Source: DASQHL01 sp963843685
Lineage (GTDB): Bacteria; Chloroflexota; Dehalococcoidia; DSTF01; JACRBR01
Direction of reading: 5' to 3'
Assembly (NCBI GenBank): GCA_963843685.1
Contig: CAWJLO010000011.1
Span: 1 to 64,000, forward strand
DNA length: 64,000 bases
Shown here: positions 16,312 through 25,891 of the stretch, one piece after another
How positions within the stretch are numbered: the stretch's first letter is position 1
Layout: the number at the start of each line of letters is the position of its first letter
Made by a program: the position numbers and the translations under genes
The notes under the pieces: model-generated
Seen by the model: only the letters and a program-made list of their open reading frames with translations
The model's database searches: none
What the model was told of the DNA's origin: nothing

Positions 16312-17673
16312 ATGATTACGGCAATCGAGATCGCCACCGCGCTGCGACCCACGCTCATTCGCGCCCCGTCCGTGGGACCGCTGCGCTTCAGACACGCCGT
16401 CGTCGACTCGCGAAAGGCCGGCCGCGGCGACGTCTTCGTCGCCCTCAAGGGTGAGCGCGTCGACGGTCACGACTTCGTCGCCGCCGCCGCCGCCCGCGGG
16501 GCAACCGGCGCCATCGTCGAGCGCCCCGTTGAAGCCGACCTCGCGCAGTACGTCGTGCCGAGCGCTCTCGGCGCGCTGCAACAGCTCGCGAGTCAGCGCC
16601 GGCTCAGCCGGCCGAAGCTCAAGGTCGTCGCCATCACCGGCAGCGTCGGCAAGACGACGACCAAGGAGCTGGTGGCTGCCGTGCTCGGCTCGCGCTACCC
16701 GCTGCTGAAGAACGAGGGCAACCTCAACAGCGAGATCGGACTACCGCTCGTCCTCCTGGAGCTGACAACGCGCCACCGCCGCGCCGTGCTCGAAATGGGC
16801 ATGTGGGCCGCCGGAGAGATCGCCTTCCTCTGCGACATCGCCGCTCCAGAGGTCGGCATCGTCACGAACGTCGGCCCGTCGCACATGGAGCGCCTCGGCA
16901 GCATCGAGGCGATCGCCGACGCCAAGGCCGAGCTCGTGGAGTCGCTGCCCGAGGACGGCACCGCCATCCTCAACGCAGACGACGAGCGCGTGCTGGAGAT
17001 GGCGCCGCGCACGAACGCCAACGTGCTGACCTACGGCCTCTCGCTCCGCGCCGACGTGCGCGCCGAGAACGTCGAATCCCACGGCCTCGCCGGCGTCAGC
17101 TTCACGCTGGCCCACGGCTCCGAGCGCGCGCCCGTCTACTCGCGGCTCCCCGGCCGCGCCATGGTGCACAACGCGCTCGCCGCCGCCGCTGCCGGCATCG
17201 TCGACGGGCTCTCTGTCGAGGAGACCGCGACCGCGCTCAGCGAGGCGCAGGTGCCGACGCGTCTCGCGGCCCACCGCGGCGTCAACGGCTCCACGCTCCT
17301 CGACGACACGTACAACGCCAGCCCCGCATCGATGAACGCCGCCCTCGACCTGCTGGGCGAGGTGCCCGGCCGCAAGATCGCCGTCCTCGGCGACATGCGG
17401 GAGCTCGGCGCCGCCGAATCGGACGGCCACCGCGAGGTCGGCCGGCGCGCCGCCGAGATCGCCGACGTGATCTACGCCGTCGGCGACCTCGGCCGCTGGA
17501 TCGGCGACGCCGCCATCCAGGCCGGCCACGGCGACGTCCACATCACCATGGACAAGTCGGAGATCGCGCGCGAGTTGCTCCCCCAGCTCGCCCCCGGCGA
17601 CGTCGTCCTGCTCAAGGCCTCGCGCGCGCTCGAACTCGAGACGCTGCTCGACGAGCTGGAGGAGCGCCCGTGA
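16312..17673 (+). CDS. murF: UDP-N-acetylmuramoyl-tripeptide--D-alanyl-D-alanine ligase MurF
   Basis: A 453-residue Mur ligase. The N-terminal domain carries VDSRKAGRGDVFVALKGERV, the ATP-binding loop is TGSVGKTTT (residues 109-117), followed by NLNSEIGLP and a C-terminal domain with DDTYNASPASM and GDMRELG. It adds D-Ala-D-Ala to the UDP-MurNAc-tripeptide in the cytoplasm. The chosen ATG at 16312 gives the family N-terminus; longer upstream reading overlaps ftsI. Its stop overlaps mraY (GTGA). Confidence 0.96.
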   Translation: MITAIEIATALRPTLIRAPSVGPLRFRHAVVDSRKAGRGDVFVALKGERVDGHDFVAAAAARGATGAIVERPVEADLAQYVVPSALGALQQLASQRRLSRPKLKVVAITGSVGKTTTKELVAAVLGSRYPLLKNEGNLNSEIGLPLVLLELTTRHRRAVLEMGMWAAGEIAFLCDIAAPEVGIVTNVGPSHMERLGSIEAIADAKAELVESLPEDGTAILNADDERVLEMAPRTNANVLTYGLSLRADVRAENVESHGLAGVSFTLAHGSERAPVYSRLPGRAMVHNALAAAAAGIVDGLSVEETATALSEAQVPTRLAAHRGVNGSTLLDDTYNASPASMNAALDLLGEVPGRKIAVLGDMRELGAAESDGHREVGRRAAEIADVIYAVGDLGRWIGDAAIQAGHGDVHITMDKSEIARELLPQLAPGDVVLLKASRALELETLLDELEERP

Positions 17674-18641
17674 CCTACGCGCTGATCACGGGTTGCGTGG
17701 CCGCCGTCGTCTCCCTGTTCGCCGGCTATCCGCTCGTCGCCTTCCTCCGCTCGAAGAAGCTCGGCAAGGCCATCAGCGCCGACGGCCCGCAGACGCACAT
17801 GGTGAAGGCCGGCACCCCGACGATGGGCGGCCTGCTCATCATCGGCGTCGCCCTCGGCGCCGCCCTCGTGGCCGCCGTGCCGAAGGACCGCCACACCCTG
17901 CTCCCGATCGCCGTCGCCGCCGTCATGTGCGCGATCGGCTGGTTCGACGACCTCGGCACCCTCATCGACCGCGAGAAGCGAGAGGCCCACGACCGCTACA
18001 ACATGATCCTCAAGCTCGCGGGCTTCGCGATCGTCTCGGTCGTCATCGCCTACGTCCTCTACGACCGCATCGACACGCCCCGCCTCCTCGTCCCGCACTA
18101 CGGCAGCTACGACATCGGCCCGGTCTACTGGCTCGTCGTCGTCGGCGTCATCGTCTCGCTGACCAGCGGCGTCGGCGTCTCCGACGGCCTGGATACGCTG
18201 ACGGGCAGCACCTCGGCCGTGGCGTTCGGCGCGTTCGGCGCCATCGCGCTGATGCAGGGCCAGACCGGCCTCGCGACGCTCTGCTTCGCCTTCACCGGCG
18301 CCCTCGCCGGCTTCCTCTGGCACAACGCCTACCCGGCAACCGTCTTCATGGGCGACACCGGCTCGCTCCCGCTCGGCGCCACGATGGCCGTCGTCGCCCT
18401 CATGACCGGATGGTGGCTGCTGGTCCCCGTCATCGGCGTCGTCTTCGTCGCCGAGATCCTGGCCGACGTCATCCAGATCGGCTCCTACCGCCTCCGCGGC
18501 GGCAAGCGCGTCTTCAAGATGGCCCCTCTCCACTGCCACTTCGAGCAATTGGGCATGCCCGAGACCCAGATCACCACCCGATTCCTGCTGATTACGGTCG
18601 TCGGCGCGCTGCTTGGCATAGCGCTGGCGGCGCTGGATTGA
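17670..18641 (+). CDS. mraY: Phospho-N-acetylmuramoyl-pentapeptide transferase MraY
   Basis: A 323-residue polytopic enzyme making lipid I from UDP-MurNAc-pentapeptide and undecaprenyl phosphate. Diagnostic segments are THMVKAGTPTMGG near residue 42, the catalytic Asp pair in GWFDDLGTLIDR, the VGVSDGLDTLTGS segment, ATVFMGDTGSLPLG and the His-rich MAPLHCHFEQLGMPE near residue 288. Start GTG at 17670 overlaps the murF stop. It ends the first co-transcribed section; a possible promoter precedes murD. Confidence 0.97.
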   Translation: MTYALITGCVAAVVSLFAGYPLVAFLRSKKLGKAISADGPQTHMVKAGTPTMGGLLIIGVALGAALVAAVPKDRHTLLPIAVAAVMCAIGWFDDLGTLIDREKREAHDRYNMILKLAGFAIVSVVIAYVLYDRIDTPRLLVPHYGSYDIGPVYWLVVVGVIVSLTSGVGVSDGLDTLTGSTSAVAFGAFGAIALMQGQTGLATLCFAFTGALAGFLWHNAYPATVFMGDTGSLPLGATMAVVALMTGWWLLVPVIGVVFVAEILADVIQIGSYRLRGGKRVFKMAPLHCHFEQLGMPETQITTRFLLITVVGALLGIALAALD

Positions 18642-18652
18642 GGCTCAGGGGC

Positions 18653-18682
18653 TTGACAACCAATTTGATAACGTGCTATGAC
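18653..18682 (+). promoter_or_regulatory. Possible internal promoter before/within the murD start
   Basis: TTGACA at 18653-18658 and an extended -10 (TG-C-TATGAC, 18674-18682) are 18 nt apart. The -10 overlaps the annotated murD ATG at 18678. If used, the transcript would begin inside murD, and translation would need a downstream GTG (two lie within codons 9-14). The local sequence is more A+T-rich than its surroundings. Confidence 0.4.
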
Positions 18683-20072
18683 AGGTAAACGAGACTTCCT
18701 GGTGGGGAAACGGGTGACCGTTATCGGTCTCGGAATCGAAGGCGTGGACGTAGCCAGATACGCGGCGGCGCACGGGGCCAGGGTCGCCGTCTTCGATTCG
18801 AAATCTCCCGATGCCCTCGCCGCCCGCATGCAGGAGCTAGAGGGCGTTCCTATCAACTACTCACTGGGCAGCCAGACCTCGCAGGGCGTCGCAGACAGCG
18901 ACATCGTCTTTGTCTCCCAGAGCGTGCCCCTCGATAACCCGCTCGTCGCCGACGCGCGGGCCCGCGGCATCCCCGTCGATTCGATGGTCCGCTTCTTCAT
19001 GGAGCACTGCCCCGGCCCGACCATCGGCATCACCGGCAGCAGCGGCAAGACGACGACCACCAGCCTCGTCGCCGCCATCATGGCCGCCGACGGCCGCTCG
19101 TACCGCGTCGGAGGCAACATCGGCACGGGCCTCCTCGGCCTCCTCGACGGCATCGACGAGCAGACGTGGACGGTGATGGAGCTGAGCCACACGCAGCTCC
19201 AGCTCACCGACCGCAGCCCGCACATCGCCGCTGTCCTCAACGTCACACCCAACCACCTCGACCAGTTCTCATGGGACGACTACGTCGCGCTCAAGCGCCG
19301 CATCGTCGAATTTCAGGCACCGGATGACATCGCCGTGCTCAACGCGGACGACGAGACGGCCGCGGCGTTCGCGTCCGCCACTCAGGCACGCGTCTGGGGC
19401 TTCACGCTCGAGGACGACCTGCCGGGCGACGGCGCCTTCCTGCGCGATGACGCGATCTTCGTCCGTCGCGGCAAGGTCGAAGAGATGATCCTGCCCGCGA
19501 ACGAGATCCCTCTGCGCGGCGTCCACAACGTTGCCAACGTGCTCGCAGCGAGCGCCATCGCTGCCGCCGCCGGCGTCCCGGCTGAGGCGATCGGCCGCGC
19601 CGTGCGCGCCTTCACCCCCGTCCCCCACCGCCTGGAGGACGTCGCCGAGATCGACGGCGTCCGCTACGTCAACGACAGCATCGCCACGACGCCGGAGCGC
19701 GCCCTCGCCGGCATCCGCTCGTACGACGAACCGCTCGTGCTGCTGCTCGGCGGCAAGGACAAGGACCTCCCGAAGGACGAGCTGGCGCAGGAGGCGCTCC
19801 GTCGCTGCCACGGCATCGTCTTCTTCGGCGCCGACGGCGCGTTGCTCGAAGCCGCCATCGAAGCCAACGCCGCGTTCTCGCCGCCGGAGGACCGCCCGAC
19901 GACCGTGCGCGTCGTCACGCTCGCCGAGGCCGTCCGCGAGGCCCGCGATCTCTCCGAAGCCGGCGACGTCGTGCTGCTCTCGCCCGCCTGCACCAGCTTC
20001 GACGCCTACGCCAACTTCGAGGCGCGCGGCGAGGAGTTCCGCCGCCTCGTCCACGCGATGGAGGAGCGCTGA
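18678..20072 (+). CDS. murD: UDP-N-acetylmuramoylalanine--D-glutamate ligase MurD
   Basis: A 464-residue Mur ligase. The N-terminal Rossmann domain opens GKRVTVIGLGIEGVDVARY, the ATP loop is TGSSGKTTTT (residues 119-128), the central domain has NVTPNHLDQF, and the C-terminal domain has VRYVNDSIATTPERALAGI and LLLGGKDKDLP, then LLSPACTSFDAYANFEARG. It adds D-Glu to UDP-MurNAc-L-Ala. There is no clear ribosome site before ATG 18678, so the exact start is uncertain. The stop overlaps ftsW (TGATG). Confidence 0.95.
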   Translation: MTGKRDFLVGKRVTVIGLGIEGVDVARYAAAHGARVAVFDSKSPDALAARMQELEGVPINYSLGSQTSQGVADSDIVFVSQSVPLDNPLVADARARGIPVDSMVRFFMEHCPGPTIGITGSSGKTTTTSLVAAIMAADGRSYRVGGNIGTGLLGLLDGIDEQTWTVMELSHTQLQLTDRSPHIAAVLNVTPNHLDQFSWDDYVALKRRIVEFQAPDDIAVLNADDETAAAFASATQARVWGFTLEDDLPGDGAFLRDDAIFVRRGKVEEMILPANEIPLRGVHNVANVLAASAIAAAAGVPAEAIGRAVRAFTPVPHRLEDVAEIDGVRYVNDSIATTPERALAGIRSYDEPLVLLLGGKDKDLPKDELAQEALRRCHGIVFFGADGALLEAAIEANAAFSPPEDRPTTVRVVTLAEAVREARDLSEAGDVVLLSPACTSFDAYANFEARGEEFRRLVHAMEER

Positions 20073-21322
20073 TGGCCGTCACCGCGCACCCCTCCCGCCT
20101 CAGGGTCGGCAGCCCCGACTACGCCATCGTCGCGGCCGTCGGCGCGCTCGTCGTGCTCGGCGTGCTTGCCGTCTACAGCTCCAGCTTCGCCCTCGGCCTG
20201 CTGGAGTACGGCGACGCCAACTACTTCGTGCTGCGCCAGGTGATGTTCGCGATCCTCGGCGGCGTCGCCATGTACATGCTCATGAAGAGCGACTACCGCC
20301 AGCTCCGCATCGTCAGCCCGCTGCTGATGCTCGGCGCCATCCTCGCCCTCTGCGCGGTGCTGATGCCCGGCATCGGCCTGGAGCACAACGGCGCCACGCG
20401 CTGGATCGCCATCGGCGGCCCCATCCCGCCGCTCCAGCCGAGCGAATTCGCCAAGCTGGCGCTCATCATCTACGTCTCCGCGTGGCTCGCCGGCCGCGGC
20501 GACAACGTCAAGACCTTCTGGCTTGGATTCTTCCCCTGCGTCCTGCTCGTCGGCTTCGTTGCCGGCCTCGTCATGCTCGAGCCCGATCTCGGCACCGCGA
20601 TCGTGCTCGTGTTGACGACGATGACGCTCGTCTTCGTCGCCGGCGCCTCGCTGCGCCACGTCGCCGCCTTCGCCTGCGTCGGCGCCATCGTCGCGACCAT
20701 GCTCATCCTCGCCGGCCAGTACCGCACAGACCGCATCTTCGCCTTCGTCCACGCTGAGGACGACCCCAGCGGACGCGGCTTCCAGACGCTGCAGCTCCTC
20801 ATCGCGCTCGGCAGCGGCGGCATCAAGGGCCTCGGCCTCGGCGCCAGCCGCCAGAAGTTCTTCTACGTGCCCGGCGCCCACACCGACGGCATCTTCGCCA
20901 TCATCGGCGAGGAGTTCGGCCTGATCGGCTGCGCCGCCGTCCTCCTGCTGTTCGCCTTCCTCATCGTCCGCGGCTTCCGCGTCGTCCTGCGCGCGCGCGA
21001 CGACTTCGGTTCGCTGCTCGGGGTCGGCATCATCTCCTGGATCGGCTACCAGGCCCTGATCAACGTCGGCGGCACCACCCGCACGCTGCCGCTCACCGGC
21101 ATCCCCCTGCCGTTCGTCAGCTACGGCGGATCTGCTCTGCTCTCGATGCTCGCCGGCGTCGGCATCCTGCTCAGCGTCTCGCGCTACGGCGTCGACGCGA
21201 AGTCCCTGAAGAAGCGCGAGCAGCCGGTGGACGGCTCCGACAAGATCGTCCGTCCAACACGCAAGACCACGGGCCGCGCTCGGCCGCGCAACGGCTGGCC
21301 GGCCCGGAAGGGAGCGGTGTGA
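20072..21322 (+). CDS. ftsW: Cell division protein FtsW (SEDS glycosyltransferase)
   Basis: A 416-residue SEDS protein with about ten membrane helices. Signatures include VYSSSFALGLLEYGDANYF, the IPPLQPSEFAKLAL loop, VMLEPDLGTAIVL and the C-terminal GIPLPFVSYGGSALLSMLAGVG. FtsW polymerises septal glycan with FtsI. The cytoplasmic tail is basic (KKREQPVDGSD, then an Arg/Lys-rich end). It sits between murD and murG as in most dcw clusters, and overlaps both. Confidence 0.96.
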   Translation: MAVTAHPSRLRVGSPDYAIVAAVGALVVLGVLAVYSSSFALGLLEYGDANYFVLRQVMFAILGGVAMYMLMKSDYRQLRIVSPLLMLGAILALCAVLMPGIGLEHNGATRWIAIGGPIPPLQPSEFAKLALIIYVSAWLAGRGDNVKTFWLGFFPCVLLVGFVAGLVMLEPDLGTAIVLVLTTMTLVFVAGASLRHVAAFACVGAIVATMLILAGQYRTDRIFAFVHAEDDPSGRGFQTLQLLIALGSGGIKGLGLGASRQKFFYVPGAHTDGIFAIIGEEFGLIGCAAVLLLFAFLIVRGFRVVLRARDDFGSLLGVGIISWIGYQALINVGGTTRTLPLTGIPLPFVSYGGSALLSMLAGVGILLSVSRYGVDAKSLKKREQPVDGSDKIVRPTRKTTGRARPRNGWPARKGAV

Positions 21323-22432
21323 GGGTGATCCTTGCTGGTGGCGGCACGGGCGGTCACGTGTACCCGAGTCTCTCGGTGGCGCGCGCGCTTGAATCCCGTA
21401 TGCGCGACGAGGGCCGCCCGCTGGAGCTGCTCTACGTCGGCGTGCGCGGCCGCATCGACGAGACAATCGTCCCGGCGGAAGGCATCCCCTTCCGGGCGAT
21501 CGACGCCGGCCAGCTCCGCGTCTCGTCGCCGCTCACCTTCGCCGCGCAACATGTTCAAGCTCGCGCGCGGCGTGTTCCAATCCGTCCGAATCCTGCGAGG
21601 CTTCCGCCCGGACGTCGTCTTCGCCACGGGCGGCTACGCCAGCGTGCCCGTGGGCGTCGCCGCCCGGCTCCTCCGCAGGCCGCTCGTCGTCTTTCTCCCC
21701 GACGTCACGCCCGGTTGGGCCGTGCGTCTCCTCTCGCGTCTGGCGACCCGCATGACGACGACGTCGGACCGCGCGCTCGACCACCTGCCCCGCACGAAAA
21801 GCACCGGCGCGGCGGCGGCCGTCGTCGGCTACCCCGTCCGCGACGCCTTCTGGCACACCGACCGTACCGCCGCCCGCGCGAGCCTCGGCCTCCCGCCTGA
21901 CGAGAAGGTGCTGCTCGTGACGGCCGGCAGCCTCGGCGCGCGCCGCATCAACGAGGCGATCTGGCCCGCGCTCCCGCAGCTCCTCGACCGCTGCCTCGTC
22001 CTGCACGTCACCGGCGCCGCCGACGAGTCCGTAGCGCTCGAACAGCGCTCGCGCCTCTCGCCCGAGCAGCAGGCGCGCTACGTCGTGCGCGGCTACCTGG
22101 CCGACATGCCCGCCGCGATGATCGCCGCCGATCTCGTCATCAGCCGCAGCGGCGCGTCGACCCTCGGCGAGCTGCCTGCCGCCGGCGCACCCGCCATCCT
22201 CGTCCCCGGCGAGTACGAGGGCTGGACGCAGGCCCCGAACGCGGAGTTCCTCCAGTCGGAAGGCGCCGCCGTCATGCTCCGCAACGCGCAGATCGATCAG
22301 CTCGCCCCGACGGCGCTTGAGCTGCTAGCGGACGACACCCGTCTCGCCGCAATGCGCGCGGCGATGAAGAAGCTCGCCCGCCCCCACGCCGCCAACGACC
22401 TCGCCCGCATCCTCGTGGAGGTGGCGGCGTGA
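21319..22432 (+). CDS. murG: UDP-GlcNAc transferase MurG, interrupted by a one-base frameshift
   Basis: MurG transfers GlcNAc to lipid I on the inner membrane face. The N-terminal lobe (VILAGGGTGGHVYPSLSVA, residues 3-21, to about PLTFA) is in the frame of the GTG at 21319; from NMFKLARGVFQS onward the protein continues in the next frame to 22432 (VVFATGGYASVPVG, LLVTAGSLGARRIN, ISRSGASTLGELPA). The break lies near 21545, in GCCGCGCAAC, and removal of one base restores a normal 370-residue protein. The gene is essential, so an assembly error is likelier than a real lesion. GTGA overlap with ftsW. Confidence 0.93.
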
Positions 22433-23829
22433 AGGCTGCGAACGTGCCCGAGCGCGTCCACCTCGTCGGCATCGGCGGCGCCCACATGTCCGCCATCGCC
22501 CAGATCCTCCACGCCTGGGGCCACACCGTCACCGGCTCCGACCAGAAGGCGAGCGCGATGACGGAGAAGCTCGATCGCCTCGGTGTGCGCGTGTCGATCG
22601 GCCACGCCGCCGCAAACGTCGGCGACGCGCAGCTCGTCGTCACGACGTCCGCCGCACACGAAGACAACGCCGAGATCGCCGAAGCGCGCCGCCTGGGCGT
22701 GCCCGTGATCAAGCGCGCGGAGATGGTCGCCCGCCTCATGGAGGGCCGCTACAGCATCGCCGTCGCCGGCACGCACGGGAAGACGACGACCAGCGGCCTC
22801 ATCGCCCACATGCTCGTAGAGGCGAAGCTCGACCCCACGTACCTGATCGGGGGCGAGGTCCGCAGTCTCGGCACGAACGCCGCGCCGGGTGAGGGGAAGT
22901 ACATCGTCGTCGAAGCCGACGAGTACGACCGCGCCTTCCTCAGCTACACCCCGGACGTCGCCGTCGTCCTGAGCATCGAACCCGACCACCTCGACATCTA
23001 CGGCACGATCGACGCGCTGCAGGCCGCCTTCGAGCAGTTCATGGCCAGCGCCCCCATCGACGGCCACGTCATCGCCTCCGCCGACAGCCCCCGCGTGCGG
23101 CAGGCCGTCGCCTCCGGTGGCATACGCGCCCGTGACGTGCAGACCTACGCCGTCGACGAGCTGGCGCCCTGGCGCGCGACCGGCGTCTCACACGACGAAC
23201 GCGGCCAGACCTTCGCCGTCACCGCCAGCGGCCGCGACTTCGGCACCTTCACCATCACGCTGCCCGGCCGCCACAACATGAGCAACGCACTCGCCGGCAT
23301 CGTCGCCGGTAGCACCATCGGCATCGAGGCAGCCGTCATGCGCGACGCCCTCGCCACGTACCGGGGCGCCGTCCGCCGCTTCGAGTTCGTCGGCGAAGTC
23401 GATGGCATCACCGTCATGGACGACTACGCCCACCACCCGACGGAGGTGCGCGTCGGCACCATAGCCGCCGCCCGCGAGCACTTCCCCGGCCGCCGCCTGG
23501 TGCTGCTGTTCCAGCCGCATACGTTCACGCGCACGCAGTACCTGCTCGACGAGTGGAAGACGTGCTTCGCCGGCGCAGACGTGCTCTACGTCACGCACAC
23601 GTACGCCGCCCGCGAGGACGCGGCGGAGGGCCTGAGCGGCGCCGACCTGGCATCGGCCGTGACCTCACCGCCAGCCGTGTACGTCGATTCGTTCGAGGAC
23701 GCGGCGCGGCGCATCGCCGCCGACCTGCGCCCCGGCGACGTCTTCTTCACCGTCGGTGCGGGCGATGTCGACAGCGTCGGCCCGATGGTCATCGATGAAC
23801 TGAAACGCCTACGAACGGCACCGGCGTGA
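22429..23829 (+). CDS. murC: UDP-N-acetylmuramate--L-alanine ligase MurC
   Basis: A 466-residue Mur ligase. It begins with the UDP-binding loop VHLVGIGGAHMSAIAQIL, has the ATP loop AGTHGKTTT (residues 113-121), VVEADEYDRAFL and IEPDHLDIYG in the centre, and VMDDYAHHPTEV in the C-terminal domain. It adds L-Ala to UDP-MurNAc. Start GTG at 22429 overlaps the murG stop; the murB start overlaps its stop. Length and motifs are complete. Confidence 0.97.
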   Translation: MKAANVPERVHLVGIGGAHMSAIAQILHAWGHTVTGSDQKASAMTEKLDRLGVRVSIGHAAANVGDAQLVVTTSAAHEDNAEIAEARRLGVPVIKRAEMVARLMEGRYSIAVAGTHGKTTTSGLIAHMLVEAKLDPTYLIGGEVRSLGTNAAPGEGKYIVVEADEYDRAFLSYTPDVAVVLSIEPDHLDIYGTIDALQAAFEQFMASAPIDGHVIASADSPRVRQAVASGGIRARDVQTYAVDELAPWRATGVSHDERGQTFAVTASGRDFGTFTITLPGRHNMSNALAGIVAGSTIGIEAAVMRDALATYRGAVRRFEFVGEVDGITVMDDYAHHPTEVRVGTIAAAREHFPGRRLVLLFQPHTFTRTQYLLDEWKTCFAGADVLYVTHTYAAREDAAEGLSGADLASAVTSPPAVYVDSFEDAARRIAADLRPGDVFFTVGAGDVDSVGPMVIDELKRLRTAPA

Positions 23830-24827
23830 GCGCGCTGCCGAGTGTCCTTGACGCGCGGGAGGTCCCGCAACGAGCCCGCGATTGCGCGGAGACAGTGGAG
23901 CGGATGGACGAAGAGCTGATAGCCACGTTGCGGTCGATCGCACAGACACGGCAGGACGAGCCGCTGTCGCGCTACACCACGTTCGGCATCGGCGGCCCCG
24001 CAGACGTGCTCGTCACCGTCCACACCGCCTCGCAGCTGGCCGCCGCCGTTGTCGCCACCCGAGCGCGCGGTGTGCCCTGCTTCATCCTCGGCGCCGGCAG
24101 CAACATCCTCGTCGGCGACGCCGGCATTCGCGGCGTCGTCATCGACAACCAGGCGAAAGGCATCGAGGGCCCGCGCGAGCTGGCCGGCGAGTGGGTCCTG
24201 CGCGCCGAATCCGGCACGCCGTTCGCCACCCTCGCCCGCAATCTCGCGAAGCACGGCTACGCCGGCGTCGAGTGGGCCTGCGGCATCCCGGGCACCCTTG
24301 GCGGCGCGACGGTCTACAACGCCGGCGCCTACGGCGGCTGCCTCGCCGATGTCCTCCGCTCAATCACCGTGCTCGATGCTGACGGCGAGGAGCGCCACGT
24401 GGACGCGCCCGACCTCGGCCTCCAATACCGCAGCAGCGTGTTCACACGCGGTGAGTTCGCGGGCCGCGTCGTCCTCTCGCTCGAGCTCGTCGTCACGCCC
24501 GGCGACGCCCTCGCCCTCACCCGCCGCATCGCCGAGTACGACGCGCAACGGCTGGACGCCCAGCCGCGCGGCCGGAACTCTGGCAGCACCTTCAAGAACC
24601 CGCCGGGCCAGCAGGCCTGGGAGCTGATCGAGAGGGCCGGGCTGCGGGGCCACCGCGCCGGCAACGCGCAGATCTCCCAGAAGCACTGCAACTTCATCGA
24701 GAACCTCGGCGGCGCCCGCGCGGCCGACGTCTTTGCCCTGATCCGTGAGGCGCAGCGCCGCGTGAAGGAGCAGTCCGGCATCGACCTCGATACCGAGGTC
24801 GAGCTGGTGGGCGAGGGGTTCGAATGA
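23826..24827 (+). CDS. murB: UDP-N-acetylenolpyruvoylglucosamine reductase MurB
   Basis: A 333-residue FAD-dependent reductase converting UDP-GlcNAc-enolpyruvate to UDP-MurNAc. Motifs are SRYTTFGIGGPADVLV, the FAD-binding ILGAGSNILVGD, GIPGTLGGATVYNAGAYGG, YRSSVFTRGEF, and the catalytic-Ser segment RNSGSTFKNPPG (a type-I/II hybrid pattern). The GTG at 23826 overlaps the murC stop; the first 35 residues are not conserved, and an ATG at 23904 is an alternative start. Confidence 0.95.
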   Translation: MSALPSVLDAREVPQRARDCAETVERMDEELIATLRSIAQTRQDEPLSRYTTFGIGGPADVLVTVHTASQLAAAVVATRARGVPCFILGAGSNILVGDAGIRGVVIDNQAKGIEGPRELAGEWVLRAESGTPFATLARNLAKHGYAGVEWACGIPGTLGGATVYNAGAYGGCLADVLRSITVLDADGEERHVDAPDLGLQYRSSVFTRGEFAGRVVLSLELVVTPGDALALTRRIAEYDAQRLDAQPRGRNSGSTFKNPPGQQAWELIERAGLRGHRAGNAQISQKHCNFIENLGGARAADVFALIREAQRRVKEQSGIDLDTEVELVGEGFE

Positions 24828-25891
24828 CGGCGAAGATGCGGCTCGGCGTCGTCTTCGGCGGCCAGTCGGTCGAGCACGAGGTGTCCGTCGTCTCCGCGAT
24901 GGACGTGCTGCAGGCCGCCGACCCCGCCCGCTTCGAGCCGATCCCGTTCGGCGTCACGCGCGACGGACGCTGGCTCACCCCCGACGAGACGCGAGCCCAG
25001 CTCGCCCGCGAGGAGCCGCTCTTCCAGAAGCGCGTCGCCGCCGACGTGCCGCGCCTCATGGAGCGCGGCGCCGTGCTCGACGAGCTGCGCCGCATCGATG
25101 TCGTCTTCCCGCTCGTCCACGGCGTCAACGGCGAGGACGGCACGCTCCAGGGCATGCTGGAGATGTTCGGCGTGCCGTACGCCGGCTGTGGCGTGGCCGC
25201 CAGCGCGCTCGGCATGGACAAGGCGCTCCAGAAGCAGCTCTTCGTCGCCGCCGGCCTCAAGGTCGCCCGCCACCTCACCGTCCTCGACCACGAGTGGCGC
25301 GACTCGCGCGAGGACGTCACGCGCGCCATCGAGGCACGGCTCACGTACCCCGCCTTCGTGAAGCCCTCGAACGGCGGCAGCAGCGTCGGCGTCAGCAAGG
25401 TGCGCTCGCGCGAGGACCTCGGCGAAGCCGTCCGCGCCGCCTTCTCCATCGACGCGAAGATCCTGATCGAGGAGATGGTGCCCGCCCGCGAGGTGGAGTG
25501 CGGCGTGCTCGGCAACCAGCGACCTCAAGCGTCGCCCATCGGCGAGATCACCCTCGACAAGGAGTACTACGACTACGCGGCGAAGTACCTCGACGAGAGC
25601 GCGCGCATCGTCGTCCCCGCGGAGCTGCCTGCCGCGACGGCGGAGCGCTTGCAGGCCCTCGCCATCGACGCCTTCCAGGCGATCGACGGTGACGGCTTCG
25701 CCCGCGTCGACTTCTTCCTGCCCCGGGACGGCGACCCGCTCGTCAACGAAATCAACACGCTGCCCGGCTTCCGCCCCGTCAGCATGTTCCCGCGGCTCTG
25801 GGCCGCCGCCGGCATCACCTACCGCGAGCTCATCAGCCGCATCGTCGACCTCGCGCTCGCGCGATTCGGCGAGCGAAGGGAGCGCGCATGA
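24824..25891 (+). CDS. ddl: D-alanine--D-alanine ligase
   Basis: A 355-residue ATP-grasp ligase making the D-Ala-D-Ala dipeptide used by MurF. It shows LGVVFGGQSVEHEVSVVSA at the N-terminus, PLVHGVNGEDGTLQGMLEM, VPYAGCGVAASALGMDK, FVKPSNGGSSVGVSKV and the metal-binding FARVDFFLPRDGDPLVNEIN. The residues expected in the D-Ala-D-Ala (rather than D-Lac) form are plausible but were not assigned. It overlaps both neighbours by 4 nt. Confidence 0.96.
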   Translation: MTAKMRLGVVFGGQSVEHEVSVVSAMDVLQAADPARFEPIPFGVTRDGRWLTPDETRAQLAREEPLFQKRVAADVPRLMERGAVLDELRRIDVVFPLVHGVNGEDGTLQGMLEMFGVPYAGCGVAASALGMDKALQKQLFVAAGLKVARHLTVLDHEWRDSREDVTRAIEARLTYPAFVKPSNGGSSVGVSKVRSREDLGEAVRAAFSIDAKILIEEMVPAREVECGVLGNQRPQASPIGEITLDKEYYDYAAKYLDESARIVVPAELPAATAERLQALAIDAFQAIDGDGFARVDFFLPRDGDPLVNEINTLPGFRPVSMFPRLWAAAGITYRELISRIVDLALARFGERRERA

